From contig JAIELX010000025.1 in assembly GCA_019752635.1 (NCBI GenBank), forward strand, positions 62,001-126,000: a stretch of DNA of 64,000 nt, written 5' to 3'. This document shows positions 53,646 to 62,180 of the stretch, one piece after another. Made by a program: the position numbers and the translations under genes. The stretch's first letter is position 1. Each line of letters opens with the position of its first letter. The notes below the pieces were generated by a model. That model searched no databases. It worked only from the letters and a program-made list of their open reading frames with translations, and was not told where the DNA came from. This DNA is from Candidatus Obscuribacterales bacterium. GTDB taxonomy: Bacteria; Cyanobacteriota; Vampirovibrionia; Obscuribacterales; Obscuribacteraceae.

Positions 53646-53972
53646 TCACCAATTCAAACCTGCGGCTGGTTCGGTGTGTATCCTTTTCAAGCAATCTACG
53701 AGCTCTTCTGTTGGCTTTGGCAGCGGTTTTTCATAGTGGGCTGTCCGAATGCCATCTGCCGTCCAGAGCGTGACCCACACGCCCGCGTGGCGTCCGTTGG
53801 AGGTTGCGTGGCGCGAGTCTGGTCTGGGCGAACTCAAGATATTGCTTTCATCGATCATGAATCGCAATTCCGCGTAGTTCTCAGCGGGCATCTCTGCCGT
53901 GTCAATTTCAAACTTCACGCAGGAGTGAGTGCGTTCTTCTTGCTCTACGTATACAATTTTGCTGATCTTCAT
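53646..53972 (-). CDS. Hypothetical small cytoplasmic protein
   Basis: 108 residues, family not recognised. MKISKIVYVEQEERTHSCVK opens a beta-rich domain, followed by MPAENYAELRFMIDESNILS and HAGVWVTLWTADGIRTAHYE. ATG 53972 follows AAGGGA at 8-base spacing; the longer in-frame extension upstream has unusual Arg-rich composition and is rejected. The ~470 bp upstream (53973-54445) hold no supported gene. Confidence 0.66.
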   Translation of the reverse strand: MKISKIVYVEQEERTHSCVKFEIDTAEMPAENYAELRFMIDESNILSSPRPDSRHATSNGRHAGVWVTLWTADGIRTAHYEKPLPKPTEELVDCLKRIHTEPAAGLNW

Positions 53973-54445
53973 TTGCGTGTGTCCCTTGAAGGAGCATGGA
54001 GTAAGTACTCTACCGGGAAGATGTTTGCGAGCTTGTTGCGCAACATGCAGCTTTCTCGCAGATCTCAAAGCTCGGCGATATGTTTGTTGGACAGGGAATG
54101 CCGTGGAATCAGCGATTCGGAAGCGCGGCTTCATTCGCTTTTCCATACAAGGACACCGGGGCGCGAACCGCAACTTGATCACCCTGCGCCCGGCAAGTTG
54201 TTTCCGACGAGCAAATCCCCCTCTATGTTCCGAAAACTGATTCTGTGCAGTTTTCACACGTAGCAATCGGTGCGCATAACTTGGATGTTAATGGTTTCCG
54301 ACAAACGGCCAGGTGGAAAACTCGAATGCATCTAACGAAACCCGAATTGTAGGCTGAGGTGTGCTCATCTAATGCTGAGGAACATCGAACAGGGACGCGC
54401 GTCTTTGAACGTGTAAGATAAAAGCGCTGAAGAAGCGCTAGGCCA

Positions 54446-54688
54446 ATGAAACCTGGACTAATTGAAAATCAGACAGCGAACCGGGAGACGAGAGTTTGCC
54501 CAGTATCGGAACTACCTCGCGATATAGCCCGAATGCTCAGGGTCCAGTGGAAAGAGTTCGTTAACAGAATTGAAGATGTTGAGTTCGCGCAAGGAAAGTC
54601 CGAACAAGACAATTCTAAAGAAGAAGTGTGGGCGCTTCGCTTGTTGCATCGTGCAATGGACGACCACCACTTTCATAAAGCTTCTTAG
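54446..54688 (+). CDS. Hypothetical small protein
   Basis: 80 residues, charged and helical (DIARMLRVQWKEFVNRIEDV; EEVWALRLLHRAMDDHHFHK). No family recognised. The ATG at 54446 is 5 bases after GCTAGG, a poor site, but the gene is followed 55 bp later by a very strong terminator on the same strand, which supports transcription. It could alternatively be an untranslated RNA. Confidence 0.5.
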   Translation: MKPGLIENQTANRETRVCPVSELPRDIARMLRVQWKEFVNRIEDVEFAQGKSEQDNSKEEVWALRLLHRAMDDHHFHKAS

Positions 54689-54743
54689 TGCCGCTTCTCG
54701 GCGTCAAGCGAACGATCCTGAATGTTTAAGCGACAGAGGCGAG

Positions 54744-54784
54744 AATCGCGTAGCATGCACGCATGCTGCGCGATTTCTTTTTTT
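54744..54784 (+). terminator. Strong intrinsic terminator
   Basis: Stem AATCGCG...CGCGATT continued by AGCATGC / GCATGCT across a small mismatch, followed by TTCTTTTTTT. Downstream of the 80-residue gene. Confidence 0.85.
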
Positions 54785-54890
54785 ACTATTTGGTCACGCC
54801 GGGGTGCTCCCGTCATCGATGCTCCGTCTCCCTTCTACGTTCGCAGCTTGAGCCTTTATATTTTGATAGTCCCTGGTAAAATGAAAAGGG

Positions 54891-54917
54891 ACCGGCGCCA
54901 CTGCTAGTGGTGCCGGT
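54891..54917 (-). terminator. Terminator of the GlsB-like gene
   Basis: An 11-bp stem (ACCGGCGCCAC / GTGGTGCCGGT, one G-T pair), 5-nt loop. In minus-strand sense it is followed by CCCTTTTCATTTT. It lies 51 bp past the stop at 54968. Confidence 0.82.
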
Positions 54918-54967
54918 ATCCTCTTGTGTGCGATTGTTTGCTACCGGGTTCTTCGCGTCCCTGGAAG

Positions 54968-55234
54968 CTAACGTCGAATCAGTCGTCCGCCGCTGGTGAT
55001 CAGTGCCATTAGGAAGATCAACAGTCCTGATCCCAGAATTGCGGGCAGCAATGGCACTCCTGCAAGCGACGGACCTAAGCCGCCCATTAAGCTGCCGCCA
55101 AGCCAGGCGCCGATAACGCCCACGATTGCAGCAACAAGAAATCCGCCGGGTATGACTCCGGGAACGATGTACTCAGCAATGATGGCGCAGACTGCGGCCA
55201 CGATCATGTATAAAATGAAAGCCAAAATTTCCAT
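54968..55234 (-). CDS. GlsB/YeaQ/YmgE family stress membrane protein
   Basis: 88 residues, three hydrophobic helices (3-25, 30-52, 60-80), with the family's VPGVIPGGFLVAAIVGVIGA and GAWLGG pattern. Small inner-membrane proteins of this family are linked to envelope stress. A GGAGGAT ribosome site precedes the ATG. Followed by a clear terminator, so monocistronic or the last gene after 55292. Confidence 0.88.
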   Translation of the reverse strand: MEILAFILYMIVAAVCAIIAEYIVPGVIPGGFLVAAIVGVIGAWLGGSLMGGLGPSLAGVPLLPAILGSGLLIFLMALITSGGRLIRR

Positions 55235-55291
55235 ATAATCCTCCGATCATTGCGGTGCTCACTGAGCAGCAATTGAAAGTGTCCGAGCTGG

Positions 55292-55702
55292 CTAGTTGCC
55301 ACCGGTGCTGGTGCTCGGTAATGTCATTGTGTCTGCCGGTGGTGTCACTGGCGTGGTCAAGTTTCCGTCGCCGAAGTGGCTTGGCGGAGGTTCTGTCGGT
55401 GCAGGGGGGGCTGGTGCCGGGAGGGGAACAAGGCGTTCTCGCTCCACTGTAGTCTGTCCCGGTACCGGATACGGCATAGGAACCGGTGTCACGGTGTTGG
55501 TCGGGAACTGAGTTTGAGTTTGTGGCACTGTTTGTTGAGTCCATGACTTTAACGAGTCATAGTTCAGGAACATGAGTATGACCAATGCTGCAAGCAAAAC
55601 TAGCGCCCCGATTGATACTGCAGTGGTAACGGCTTCATCACTATTCTGCACAAATATGCGCCGTTCTTTTGTTGGTCGTTCCCCTGGCTCTTTTATTACC
55701 AT
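55292..55702 (-). CDS. Single-pass membrane protein with Pro/Thr-rich tail
   Basis: 136 residues. A cytoplasmic N-terminus (MVIKEPGERPTKERRIF), one helix about residues 30-52 (VSIGALVLLAALVILMFL), then an extracytoplasmic low-complexity Pro/Thr/Gln tail. Unknown function. ATG 55702 has GGAG at 8-base spacing and is preferred to the in-frame start 16 codons upstream. The 308 bp up to the divergent gene at 56011 hold only a candidate -10 (TACAAT, 55943-55948). Confidence 0.66.
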   Translation of the reverse strand: MVIKEPGERPTKERRIFVQNSDEAVTTAVSIGALVLLAALVILMFLNYDSLKSWTQQTVPQTQTQFPTNTVTPVPMPYPVPGQTTVERERLVPLPAPAPPAPTEPPPSHFGDGNLTTPVTPPADTMTLPSTSTGGN

Positions 55703-56010
55703 GGTAGATTCTCCAGTATATGCAGCATCCTTGCTCGAAGACCGTAGCATTCGTGAATCACTGCGTTAGCTCAGATTAGGTCTGCAGAACGCAGACTTAG
55801 TTGATTGACGGACCCGTTCCGATGCGAGTTCCTGAGAAGCGGCCGGTCTCTTGCTTTCGGTGTGCGTGTACGCTCGATTGCCAAGGAATGACAGTTCTGT
55901 GAAGGCTGAATTTAAATGAGAAAAATCGCAGAATTTGATGCGTACAATTCGGGAACGTACGGTCGCTTGTTGCGTCGAAAGGGTCGTTAGTAATTTGAAG
56001 GAGCGCTGTT

Positions 56011-56355
56011 ATGAAGTGGTTTGCCTTTTTACCGATCCTTTTCCTTTTGGCAACCAGTATTCAACCCGCATTAGCTGACAACGACAGAAACTTTAGTAGC
56101 TTTGTCGCCCGAAAGGGATGTGGCGGACGCGGCGGCAACTCATGGAACGGCGGCTGGGGCCGCGGTGGCAACAATTGGAATCGTGGTGGTTGGGGCCTTG
56201 GCGGCAACAACTGGAACAACTGCGGAAAACACAGAGGCCGCAGCGTAGCATTCGGCCACCCGGTCCACGGATTTAACCATCCGGCGCACGGTGCTAATCA
56301 TCCCGTCTATGGTGTGTACGGACGGCGCAACAGTTGGACGCGCAACTTCTGGTAA
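56011..56355 (+). CDS. Small secreted Gly/Asn/Trp/His-rich protein
   Basis: 114 residues. Signal peptide 1-22 ending PALA. The mature part has GGNxWNxGGWG repeats (WGRGGNNWNRGGWGLGGNN) followed by His/Pro/Gly repeats (GHPVHGFNHPAHGANHPVYG). Composition suggests an exported structural or metal-binding peptide; no family assigned. AAGGAG lies 7 bases before the ATG. Confidence 0.75.
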   Translation: MKWFAFLPILFLLATSIQPALADNDRNFSSFVARKGCGGRGGNSWNGGWGRGGNNWNRGGWGLGGNNWNNCGKHRGRSVAFGHPVHGFNHPAHGANHPVYGVYGRRNSWTRNFW

Positions 56356-56373
56356 GTTAGCGGACCGTTGTAC

Positions 56374-57393
56374 CTAACTCCCCGGTGAGTGCGTGCTCCA
56401 ATTTTGCATAGTGGCGGTGATTACCTTCTTCGAGTCGGTGATCACCGCGTCGCCAGGATCTTCCCGCGTCAGGAACTCAACCCAGGCACTTAAGTCCGCT
56501 AGCGCACTGATCTTTCGCCACTCTTTCGGTAGTGTGCCACCGCTTTCGGTGTAACCGGTTGCAACAGAATCGGCGAACCCGGGAATTGCCCCCAATGGGT
56601 TTCGCAAAAGGTTGCCAAAATCAAAATAAGGGGCGCCGCTGAATGCGAACTCCCAATCAAGTACTGCGGCAACGGCGGGAGCATCGGGCAAGGTTGTGTG
56701 CATCAGGATATTTGATCCGCCGAAGTCGCAATGGGTCAGACAAGCGGGACCGGACCAATTCGAGAATACGCTGCTCTCTCGGTCGAAGAACCTAAGGAGT
56801 CGGTCCGGCAAGTCCTGGTCGATTCGACCCTTTTGCAACGCTTTTTTCAGGGAGTCATCAATGTAAGTGCGCAGTCCATCCGCTCCGAGATCCAGCGGGG
56901 ACGATGGTGTCAGATTGTCTGAAAGGAATCCGCTATGTGCGAAAGTAAAACGGTGGATCTTGGCAAGGGTCGTTCCCAAGCTAAGTGCAGTAGCTGTTAG
57001 TTCCTCAGGGGAAGAGCTTCGAGCCAGAACTTCCAGGCGTTCGCCTTCAATCCATTCCATAATGACGTAGGGATTGTCCGTGACCGGATTGCTTTTGTCG
57101 TACCACAAGAATTTGGCTGAAGGAACCGTATCCGATACCAACTTGTTGATGGCGATTTCTTTTCCGAGCGCTGTCGCATCTCTGGTGTAGAGTCGCACCA
57201 AATATGGTGTATCTTGATCTTTGATGAATACTTTGACATTCGTATTGCTCAGTCCGCCTTGCGTTGGCTCGCTTTCCGTTACTTCGCGTCCTGGAAATAA
57301 TGGCTGTACCAGCTTTGTCAGCTCCGCGCGGGAGAGGGCTATGCGTTTGCCGGCCTGCCAGCTTTCCCTCTTTGGTGTTGCGTTGTCAGACAT
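56374..57393 (-). CDS. Phosphotransferase (APH/choline-kinase fold)
   Basis: 339 residues of the APH superfamily. N-lobe with QGGLSNTNVKVFI and PYLVRLYTRDATALGKEIAI; hinge VIMEWIEGERL; catalytic loop LTHCDFGGSNILMH (HxDxxxxN with Cys before Asp) and metal-binding DWEFAFSGAPYFDFGNLLR. It phosphorylates a small hydroxyl or amino substrate such as choline, a sugar or an antibiotic. Resistance cannot be inferred. Single gene, 100 bp after lnt. Confidence 0.87.
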   Translation of the reverse strand: MSDNATPKRESWQAGKRIALSRAELTKLVQPLFPGREVTESEPTQGGLSNTNVKVFIKDQDTPYLVRLYTRDATALGKEIAINKLVSDTVPSAKFLWYDKSNPVTDNPYVIMEWIEGERLEVLARSSSPEELTATALSLGTTLAKIHRFTFAHSGFLSDNLTPSSPLDLGADGLRTYIDDSLKKALQKGRIDQDLPDRLLRFFDRESSVFSNWSGPACLTHCDFGGSNILMHTTLPDAPAVAAVLDWEFAFSGAPYFDFGNLLRNPLGAIPGFADSVATGYTESGGTLPKEWRKISALADLSAWVEFLTREDPGDAVITDSKKVITATMQNWSTHSPGS

Positions 57394-57493
57394 TCAGGTG
57401 CTTCCGGTTTAGAGCTGTGTGGTCGCGCGCGCCCTAGTTTACTATGAATCTCCACTGGCCCGACTGCCAGGAAAGGGTTGGTATGGAATGGAA

Positions 57494-59035
57494 TCAGAAG
57501 GTCATACGTGTAAAGGGTGTCAGTTGGCGCAGGTAGCTTATCTTGCCGCGCAGAATGCCGCGTTCCATCCAATTCATTTTTGATACCAGCGCGCCTGTTT
57601 GGTCGATCACAAATGAAGGTCCTGTATCGGCTGCGTAAATGTAATAGCGTCGATTCTCCACTGCGCGGATAGTGCCGATGGCAATTGTTTGATCACCCAG
57701 TATTGATTCTTGAAACCAGGATAAATTGCTAATGTTCGCGATTACCATGCCTCCGGCACGAATACTTCTGGCACATAGCATCGCTTCAACGTTTTCACCG
57801 CAAATCAGTGGTGCGACTTCGCCTTGAGAGAGTTTCAGGATCTCCGGTTGCGTTCCTGGCAGAAACGGCGGCACGTCCGGCAAGTTTAGGGACTTCTTTA
57901 GCGATTGAGGCAGTATTCTTAGAACCAGAGGCTCGAATTCTCCAAATGGTATCAAGTATTGTTTGCGATAGATCGCGTCGGCAAATTCTCCGTTGGCGCT
58001 TATGCCTGCTGCCGCGTTGTAGGCTTTGTCTTTTTGCTCGGCGGTTTCTTCGATTCCAAACACGATATCTAACTTGTTCTTCTTGGCGCAATTTCGCATC
58101 GCTTCCAGGATGCCTGACTCCTTGTTAAATGGCATCGGCAGAGAGGTTTCGGTCCACACCACAAGGCCGGAAGGGCATCGGTTTAATTGTGGCAAAGTCT
58201 GCGAGATTACTTCGCTTGCAGAAACACCCTTGCCCGTGCGCATAACATCTTGCATGAATCCGCATTGGAAGATTGAAACTTCAGTATCGGGCGGCGCTTG
58301 CCTTGCACTCGGTTGCGTGGCTCCGAAGCATAATGCGGAGCTTGTGACTAGAGTCGACATTGCAAGCTTGAGTCCGGCATGCTTCAACAAAACGCTTCTA
58401 TCGGCAGACGGGGCGCGCCACGCTGACGCCACTGCAGCCAGTGCCATGTTCTGCAACACTAATATGAATTGCAGTCCGGCGCCGCCGATGACTGATGCAA
58501 TCTGAATGAATGCTTGATTGCGGTACTGCGTGTATTCCAAGGCGGTCAGAGGCAGGAATAGCAGATCTGGTTTGTCGGCTAGAAAGAGCGACACGGCGGT
58601 GAAGACGGACGCACCGACCACCAGCCCTACAACCTGTGGAACTTTTCGTTGTGCCAAAATAGGTTGAACAGACCACCATGCCACGCAGGCCCCGCTTGTC
58701 GCCGTGCCGTAGAGCAGTCCGCAGAGTAACCAGCAGATGGCGCCAACCAACACCATCTGCTGTGGTTCTCGAATGCCAACCCATGGTGGCAAATTTATTT
58801 TGAGGAACCAGCTCAGCCAGACCAGGTTGAAGGCGAGCCCGAATAACCATCCGTGAACCGCTGCGTGCCACCACTTCCGCGCCTTCTCAACGACAAGAAA
58901 AAGCGGTGCTAGTCCGCACCAGGCAAGGTACCATTGCTCAAAACCGGGGGCGCTGAATCCCGCTATGATGCCCGCCGCCGGAGCTATCAACCAAGGGGAG
59001 CCAATTGTCCAACGAAGCTGAGCTTTCTTACTCAC
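57494..59035 (-). CDS. lnt: Apolipoprotein N-acyltransferase
   Basis: 513 residues. N-terminal membrane half with about six to eight helices (GIIAGFSAPGFEQWYLAWCG; LFGLAFNLVWLSWFLK), then a nitrilase domain with triad residues in VVWTETSLPMPF (Glu), YRKQYLIPFGEFEP (Lys) and PLICGENVEA (Cys; the usual next residue Tyr is Gly here). It transfers the third acyl chain to lipoproteins, marking an organism with outer-membrane lipoproteins. GTG 59035 overlaps the response-regulator stop by 8 bp. The ribosome site is weak, so coupling is likely. Confidence 0.9.
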   Translation of the reverse strand: MSKKAQLRWTIGSPWLIAPAAGIIAGFSAPGFEQWYLAWCGLAPLFLVVEKARKWWHAAVHGWLFGLAFNLVWLSWFLKINLPPWVGIREPQQMVLVGAICWLLCGLLYGTATSGACVAWWSVQPILAQRKVPQVVGLVVGASVFTAVSLFLADKPDLLFLPLTALEYTQYRNQAFIQIASVIGGAGLQFILVLQNMALAAVASAWRAPSADRSVLLKHAGLKLAMSTLVTSSALCFGATQPSARQAPPDTEVSIFQCGFMQDVMRTGKGVSASEVISQTLPQLNRCPSGLVVWTETSLPMPFNKESGILEAMRNCAKKNKLDIVFGIEETAEQKDKAYNAAAGISANGEFADAIYRKQYLIPFGEFEPLVLRILPQSLKKSLNLPDVPPFLPGTQPEILKLSQGEVAPLICGENVEAMLCARSIRAGGMVIANISNLSWFQESILGDQTIAIGTIRAVENRRYYIYAADTGPSFVIDQTGALVSKMNWMERGILRGKISYLRQLTPFTRMTF

Positions 59036-59684
59036 GTTTGGTTCGCGCCAGCAACCTGTTTCGGACCGCCTCTCGGCCCAATGCGCCGACCTTCTCACCG
59101 ATATTTTTGATGTGGACTCTAACGGTATCTTCGGTGACGGTCAGGTATGAGCCGATGGCAGCATTATCCCATCCGGCAGCTAGTAATTGCGCAATTTGTC
59201 GTTCTTTTGGAGTTAGCCGGCGCACTATCACGTTGTCCAACGAGACGGGCGAACGGAAAAGCGTGCGCCCTTCACCCTTGGTTAGGTACTTCGCGATGTT
59301 GGGACCAATCCAAGAGCCGATAGTTACTATGCTTTCAATGGCTGCTGGAAGCACGAACTCTCGTGTGTTTCGGGAAATGTATCCGTCTGCTTCGGCGTGA
59401 ATCGCTTCACCGAAGTCGCTTTCTTCCTCTAGGGTAATGATGATTTTTGTACTCGGCGCGAGGGTCCGTAGATCTTTGACGATTTGTCTTGCGTTGAGAT
59501 TCGGCAAATTCCAAAGGAGGAAGAGGATGCTGGGCTGACGCTCCGCGACTTTTTTCGCTAGCTCTTCGCATGTGTTTGAGTCGTAGACTTTCTGGATACC
59601 ATAATGAGACAGGACTGTTCTAAATCCGGCAAGGACAACGTCACTGTGGTCCGCGACGAAAATGCTGATGTGCTCGAAAGACAT
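59028..59684 (-). CDS. NarL/LuxR-type regulator with phospho-acceptor-less receiver
   Basis: 218 residues. The receiver-like domain lacks key residues: the acceptor position (four residues before the conserved Pro, in LLWNLP) is Leu57 instead of Asp, the first acidic pair is reduced to VADH, and the conserved Lys is Arg in GYISRN. The C-terminal LuxR HTH is intact (LTPKERQIAQLLAAGWDNAA; TVTEDTVRVHIKNIGEKVGA). It overlaps lnt. A GTAATAC-TG-GTATTAC palindrome lies 69 bp upstream. It probably acts independently of phosphorylation. Confidence 0.85.
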   Translation of the reverse strand: MSFEHISIFVADHSDVVLAGFRTVLSHYGIQKVYDSNTCEELAKKVAERQPSILFLLWNLPNLNARQIVKDLRTLAPSTKIIITLEEESDFGEAIHAEADGYISRNTREFVLPAAIESIVTIGSWIGPNIAKYLTKGEGRTLFRSPVSLDNVIVRRLTPKERQIAQLLAAGWDNAAIGSYLTVTEDTVRVHIKNIGEKVGALGREAVRNRLLARTKRE

Positions 59685-59752
59685 GCTCCACCCAAAAAGC
59701 TTTCCCCTCAAACTTTACCCTATGCTTTGACCAAGTTTAATCGCTCGCACGG

Positions 59753-59768
59753 GTAATACTGGTATTAC
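59753..59768. promoter_or_regulatory. Palindromic operator-like site upstream of the atypical regulator
   Basis: GTAATAC-TG-GTATTAC: a perfect 7-bp inverted repeat with a 2-bp centre, the form of a dimeric HTH-protein site. It is placed before the regulator gene and could be an autoregulatory operator. A second inverted repeat (GATCGAA 59779-59785 / TTCGATC 59794-59800) lies next to it. Confidence 0.4.
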
Positions 59769-59878
59769 GGTAAGTCTTGATCGAATTTTTTGGTTCGATC
59801 TCGTTTAGGAATCCGTTTAATCAAGCGGGGCTATGGCATGTGCCCGTGCTGCAAGGAGGTTTGGCTGGTGAAGCTGGC

Positions 59879-60016
59879 CTACTCAGTGTCCGACCACATA
59901 CAGGTGGTCTCATCGTGAAGTAAGGTGTCGTAAATACGCCTGGCGTCGAACTTGCAGGCATATCCTACAAGCCAGGCCGAGCACAAAATGATCACCGCAA
60001 AAGTAACGCTTGCCAT
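59879..60016 (-). CDS. Predicted 45-residue single-pass membrane peptide
   Basis: MASVTFAVIILCSAWLVGYA forms one helix, followed by CKFDARRIYDTLLHDETTC and MWSDTE. GAGG is seven bases upstream of the ATG (in AGAGGTAGTTAC). Three Cys. No family known. It is supported by start site and hydrophobic pattern only; no homology is claimed. Confidence 0.5.
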   Translation of the reverse strand: MASVTFAVIILCSAWLVGYACKFDARRIYDTLLHDETTCMWSDTE

Positions 60017-60184
60017 GTAACTACCTCTGTTCTCGGGGCCTGAGTTACATTGTGCAACCGGGCTGTTAACGGCTTGTTAGCGGCGTTTGAGCTAAGGTGA
60101 GCTGAGCGTTAGGTTTGCGTTCCAAAGCAAATTGCCCGCCGAACATGAGCTGTCGACGAGCAATCACTTTATTAGCAAAGAGAA

Positions 60185-60706
60185 TTAGAGGTTGTTCTCC
60201 GGTGCGCCAGCGCTTGCGCTCTGACCATCCATTACGAGCATATTCACGCCCCACTCAACCTTGTCCTTCCCTACGAAACCAATCATTTCGCCAACTTCGT
60301 CGCCATCTTTGTCCAGATAGATTGTGGTCGGCAAGTTTGTAACTGCGAAGCGGTCCACTAAGACTTTGTTGGCTGGATCATCGACGTCCACGTATTGAAA
60401 ATCGATTTTGCCCTCATATTTAGCTTTGGCGCTATCAATGACGGGTTCGAATTCCTTACAAGCGCCGCACCACGCAGCGTAGAACTTCAAGACTTTTGGC
60501 TTATTGTCGCTAATCTTAGCCATTTTTTGGGTGATGGCTTCCGAAACTTCGGCGGCCTTCTTGAGACCGGCTTCGCTGTCCGGCGCCGCCGGCGGCGGCT
60601 TCAGCGGTTGCGCGAATGTTCTTCCGGCCAACCCGAGGGCCAGGAACAAGGAACCGGTTGCAAACCACTGTAGTTTATCCAGCAAACCTTTGATTTTTAT
60701 GGTCAC
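60185..60706 (-). CDS. Membrane-anchored thioredoxin-like protein
   Basis: 173 residues. N-terminal signal/anchor about 12-33 (ending RTFAQ), Pro-rich linker, then a thioredoxin fold with active site AAWCGACKEF (about residues 77-86, CxxC = CGAC) and cis-Pro in VTNLPTTIYLD. Probably a periplasmic or lumen-side disulfide protein like HCF164/TxlA of cyanobacteria. Single gene. Confidence 0.88.
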   Translation of the reverse strand: MTIKIKGLLDKLQWFATGSLFLALGLAGRTFAQPLKPPPAAPDSEAGLKKAAEVSEAITQKMAKISDNKPKVLKFYAAWCGACKEFEPVIDSAKAKYEGKIDFQYVDVDDPANKVLVDRFAVTNLPTTIYLDKDGDEVGEMIGFVGKDKVEWGVNMLVMDGQSASAGAPENNL

Positions 60707-60818
60707 CGGCCAGAACCCCCGAGTATAAGGATGCCCCTTCCTCTTTACTACCCGGGTTGAGCGACTATCTAACGTGGTAAGACCACAAGATCAAAAGATC
60801 TCCGAGATTCTGTGCGAT

Positions 60819-62024
60819 TTAATATACCCTCGCCGGTATTCCGCTGAATTTTCTTACGTCGGCTGTCAGTTTTTCGGGTTTACGCCCGAAGGAAATTCCA
60901 AGCGATTCGAAAAGTGCAACATCCGCGGGGTCGACATGGCGCTGCACTATCGCCTCTTTCACTTCCATGTACTCGACGGTTCCGCCTCGATAAGAAAGAA
61001 CTGTCACGCCGAACGTACCTTGCGAAACAAGCTCTACTGCAGCTGCACCGGCCTCCAGACCGAAGTTGGCGTCCAATGCCGACGCGAAACCGCAGCGCAC
61101 GAGGTGGCTTGGTCTGATTTCCCGCACTTCGGGAATCTCGTAAACGCCTTCGACGAATTGACCGGTTCGTTTCATAAACTCTTTGATTTCGGCATCGGCT
61201 TTGACCCGGTCCTCAATCTGTTTCACTACGTAGCGGCCTGCGCCCATCAGTTTTCGATGTCCGAATGAATCAGGTTCGCTGGACATATCCACCAGTTCAG
61301 CACCGGATGCGTCGCGCAGTCCTTCCGCCACAACCACTGTAGCGGTGCCTGCATTGACGTCGCTTTCGTCGATGCGACGCATAAACGCCTTCTTTATGTG
61401 GTCGTACAGCGTGTCAAAATCGACCGGTACCTCAGGAATCAGAACCGCGTCTGCATCGGCTGCGACGCCGCCTCGAAACGCCGTGTGGCCTGCGTAGCGT
61501 CCAAAGACTTCCAGCACGATGATTCGATTGTGCGTGCGACCGGTTGTTCTGAGATCGCGAACCGCTTCGGCTATGCGATTGATTGTTGAATCGCCGCCCA
61601 CACTGTAGGGCATCAAATCCAAGTCCATGGTCTTGGGGGCATGAACACATGGAATACCCTGAGAGGCCAGGTCGACAACTACGCTGCCAGTGTCGTCGCC
61701 ACCAGCTATAACTAGCGCGTCTATATCGAACTTCTTCAATCCGGCTTTAATGCGATCGTACTTTTTGTCGTCCTTGATTTTTGAAACTTTGACGCGTGAG
61801 TTACCCGCCTCGCTTCCTGCCAGAAAAACATCGATTTTCTCAATCCGTTCTCTGGTTAACTCAGCCAAATTCTTCAGGTCCACCAGATTGTAGAGTCCGG
61901 CATAACCGTTTGGAATAATCCAGGCCTTCATACCCTTGCTAAGGGCCATCATGGCAGCGCCTTTGATCACTCCGTTTAGCCCGCCACAATCACCACCGGA
62001 TGTAATAATGCCAATGTTTTTCAC
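60819..62024 (-). CDS. 6-phosphofructokinase with PPi-type active-site signature
   Basis: 401 residues. ITSGGDCGGLNGVIKG (P-loop-like start), GGDDT (about 109-113), PKTMDLDLMPYSVGGDSTIN and EVFGRYAGHTA are present. In this family Gly after GGD and Gly in PGT mark ATP enzymes, whereas Asp (GGDD) with Lys (PKT) marks pyrophosphate-dependent ones; both PPi markers are seen here. It is therefore likely a PPi-linked, reversible fructose-6-phosphate kinase. The C-terminus is longer than in bacterial ATP-PFKs. ATG 62024 has GGGGCGAC upstream. Confidence 0.9.
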   Translation of the reverse strand: MKNIGIITSGGDCGGLNGVIKGAAMMALSKGMKAWIIPNGYAGLYNLVDLKNLAELTRERIEKIDVFLAGSEAGNSRVKVSKIKDDKKYDRIKAGLKKFDIDALVIAGGDDTGSVVVDLASQGIPCVHAPKTMDLDLMPYSVGGDSTINRIAEAVRDLRTTGRTHNRIIVLEVFGRYAGHTAFRGGVAADADAVLIPEVPVDFDTLYDHIKKAFMRRIDESDVNAGTATVVVAEGLRDASGAELVDMSSEPDSFGHRKLMGAGRYVVKQIEDRVKADAEIKEFMKRTGQFVEGVYEIPEVREIRPSHLVRCGFASALDANFGLEAGAAAVELVSQGTFGVTVLSYRGGTVEYMEVKEAIVQRHVDPADVALFESLGISFGRKPEKLTADVRKFSGIPARVY

Positions 62025-62180
62025 GGATTTGTCGCCCCTTTTCAGTCGATGTCAGCGGCAACGCCGCTCTGCACCTTATCAATATCTCTGCTTGACAGTC
62101 TGTGATCGCTGTTCTTTTACAAACAGATAATCTCAATCCGTATATCGTATTAGAATTCCCCGCCGACAATCAGCAGTGTC

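Noticed and set aside
53601..54263. Plus-strand 220-residue open frame
   Set aside because: Composition is unlike neighbouring proteins, there is no ribosome site, and it overlaps the better-supported 108-residue gene on the minus strand and the hairpin at 53585.
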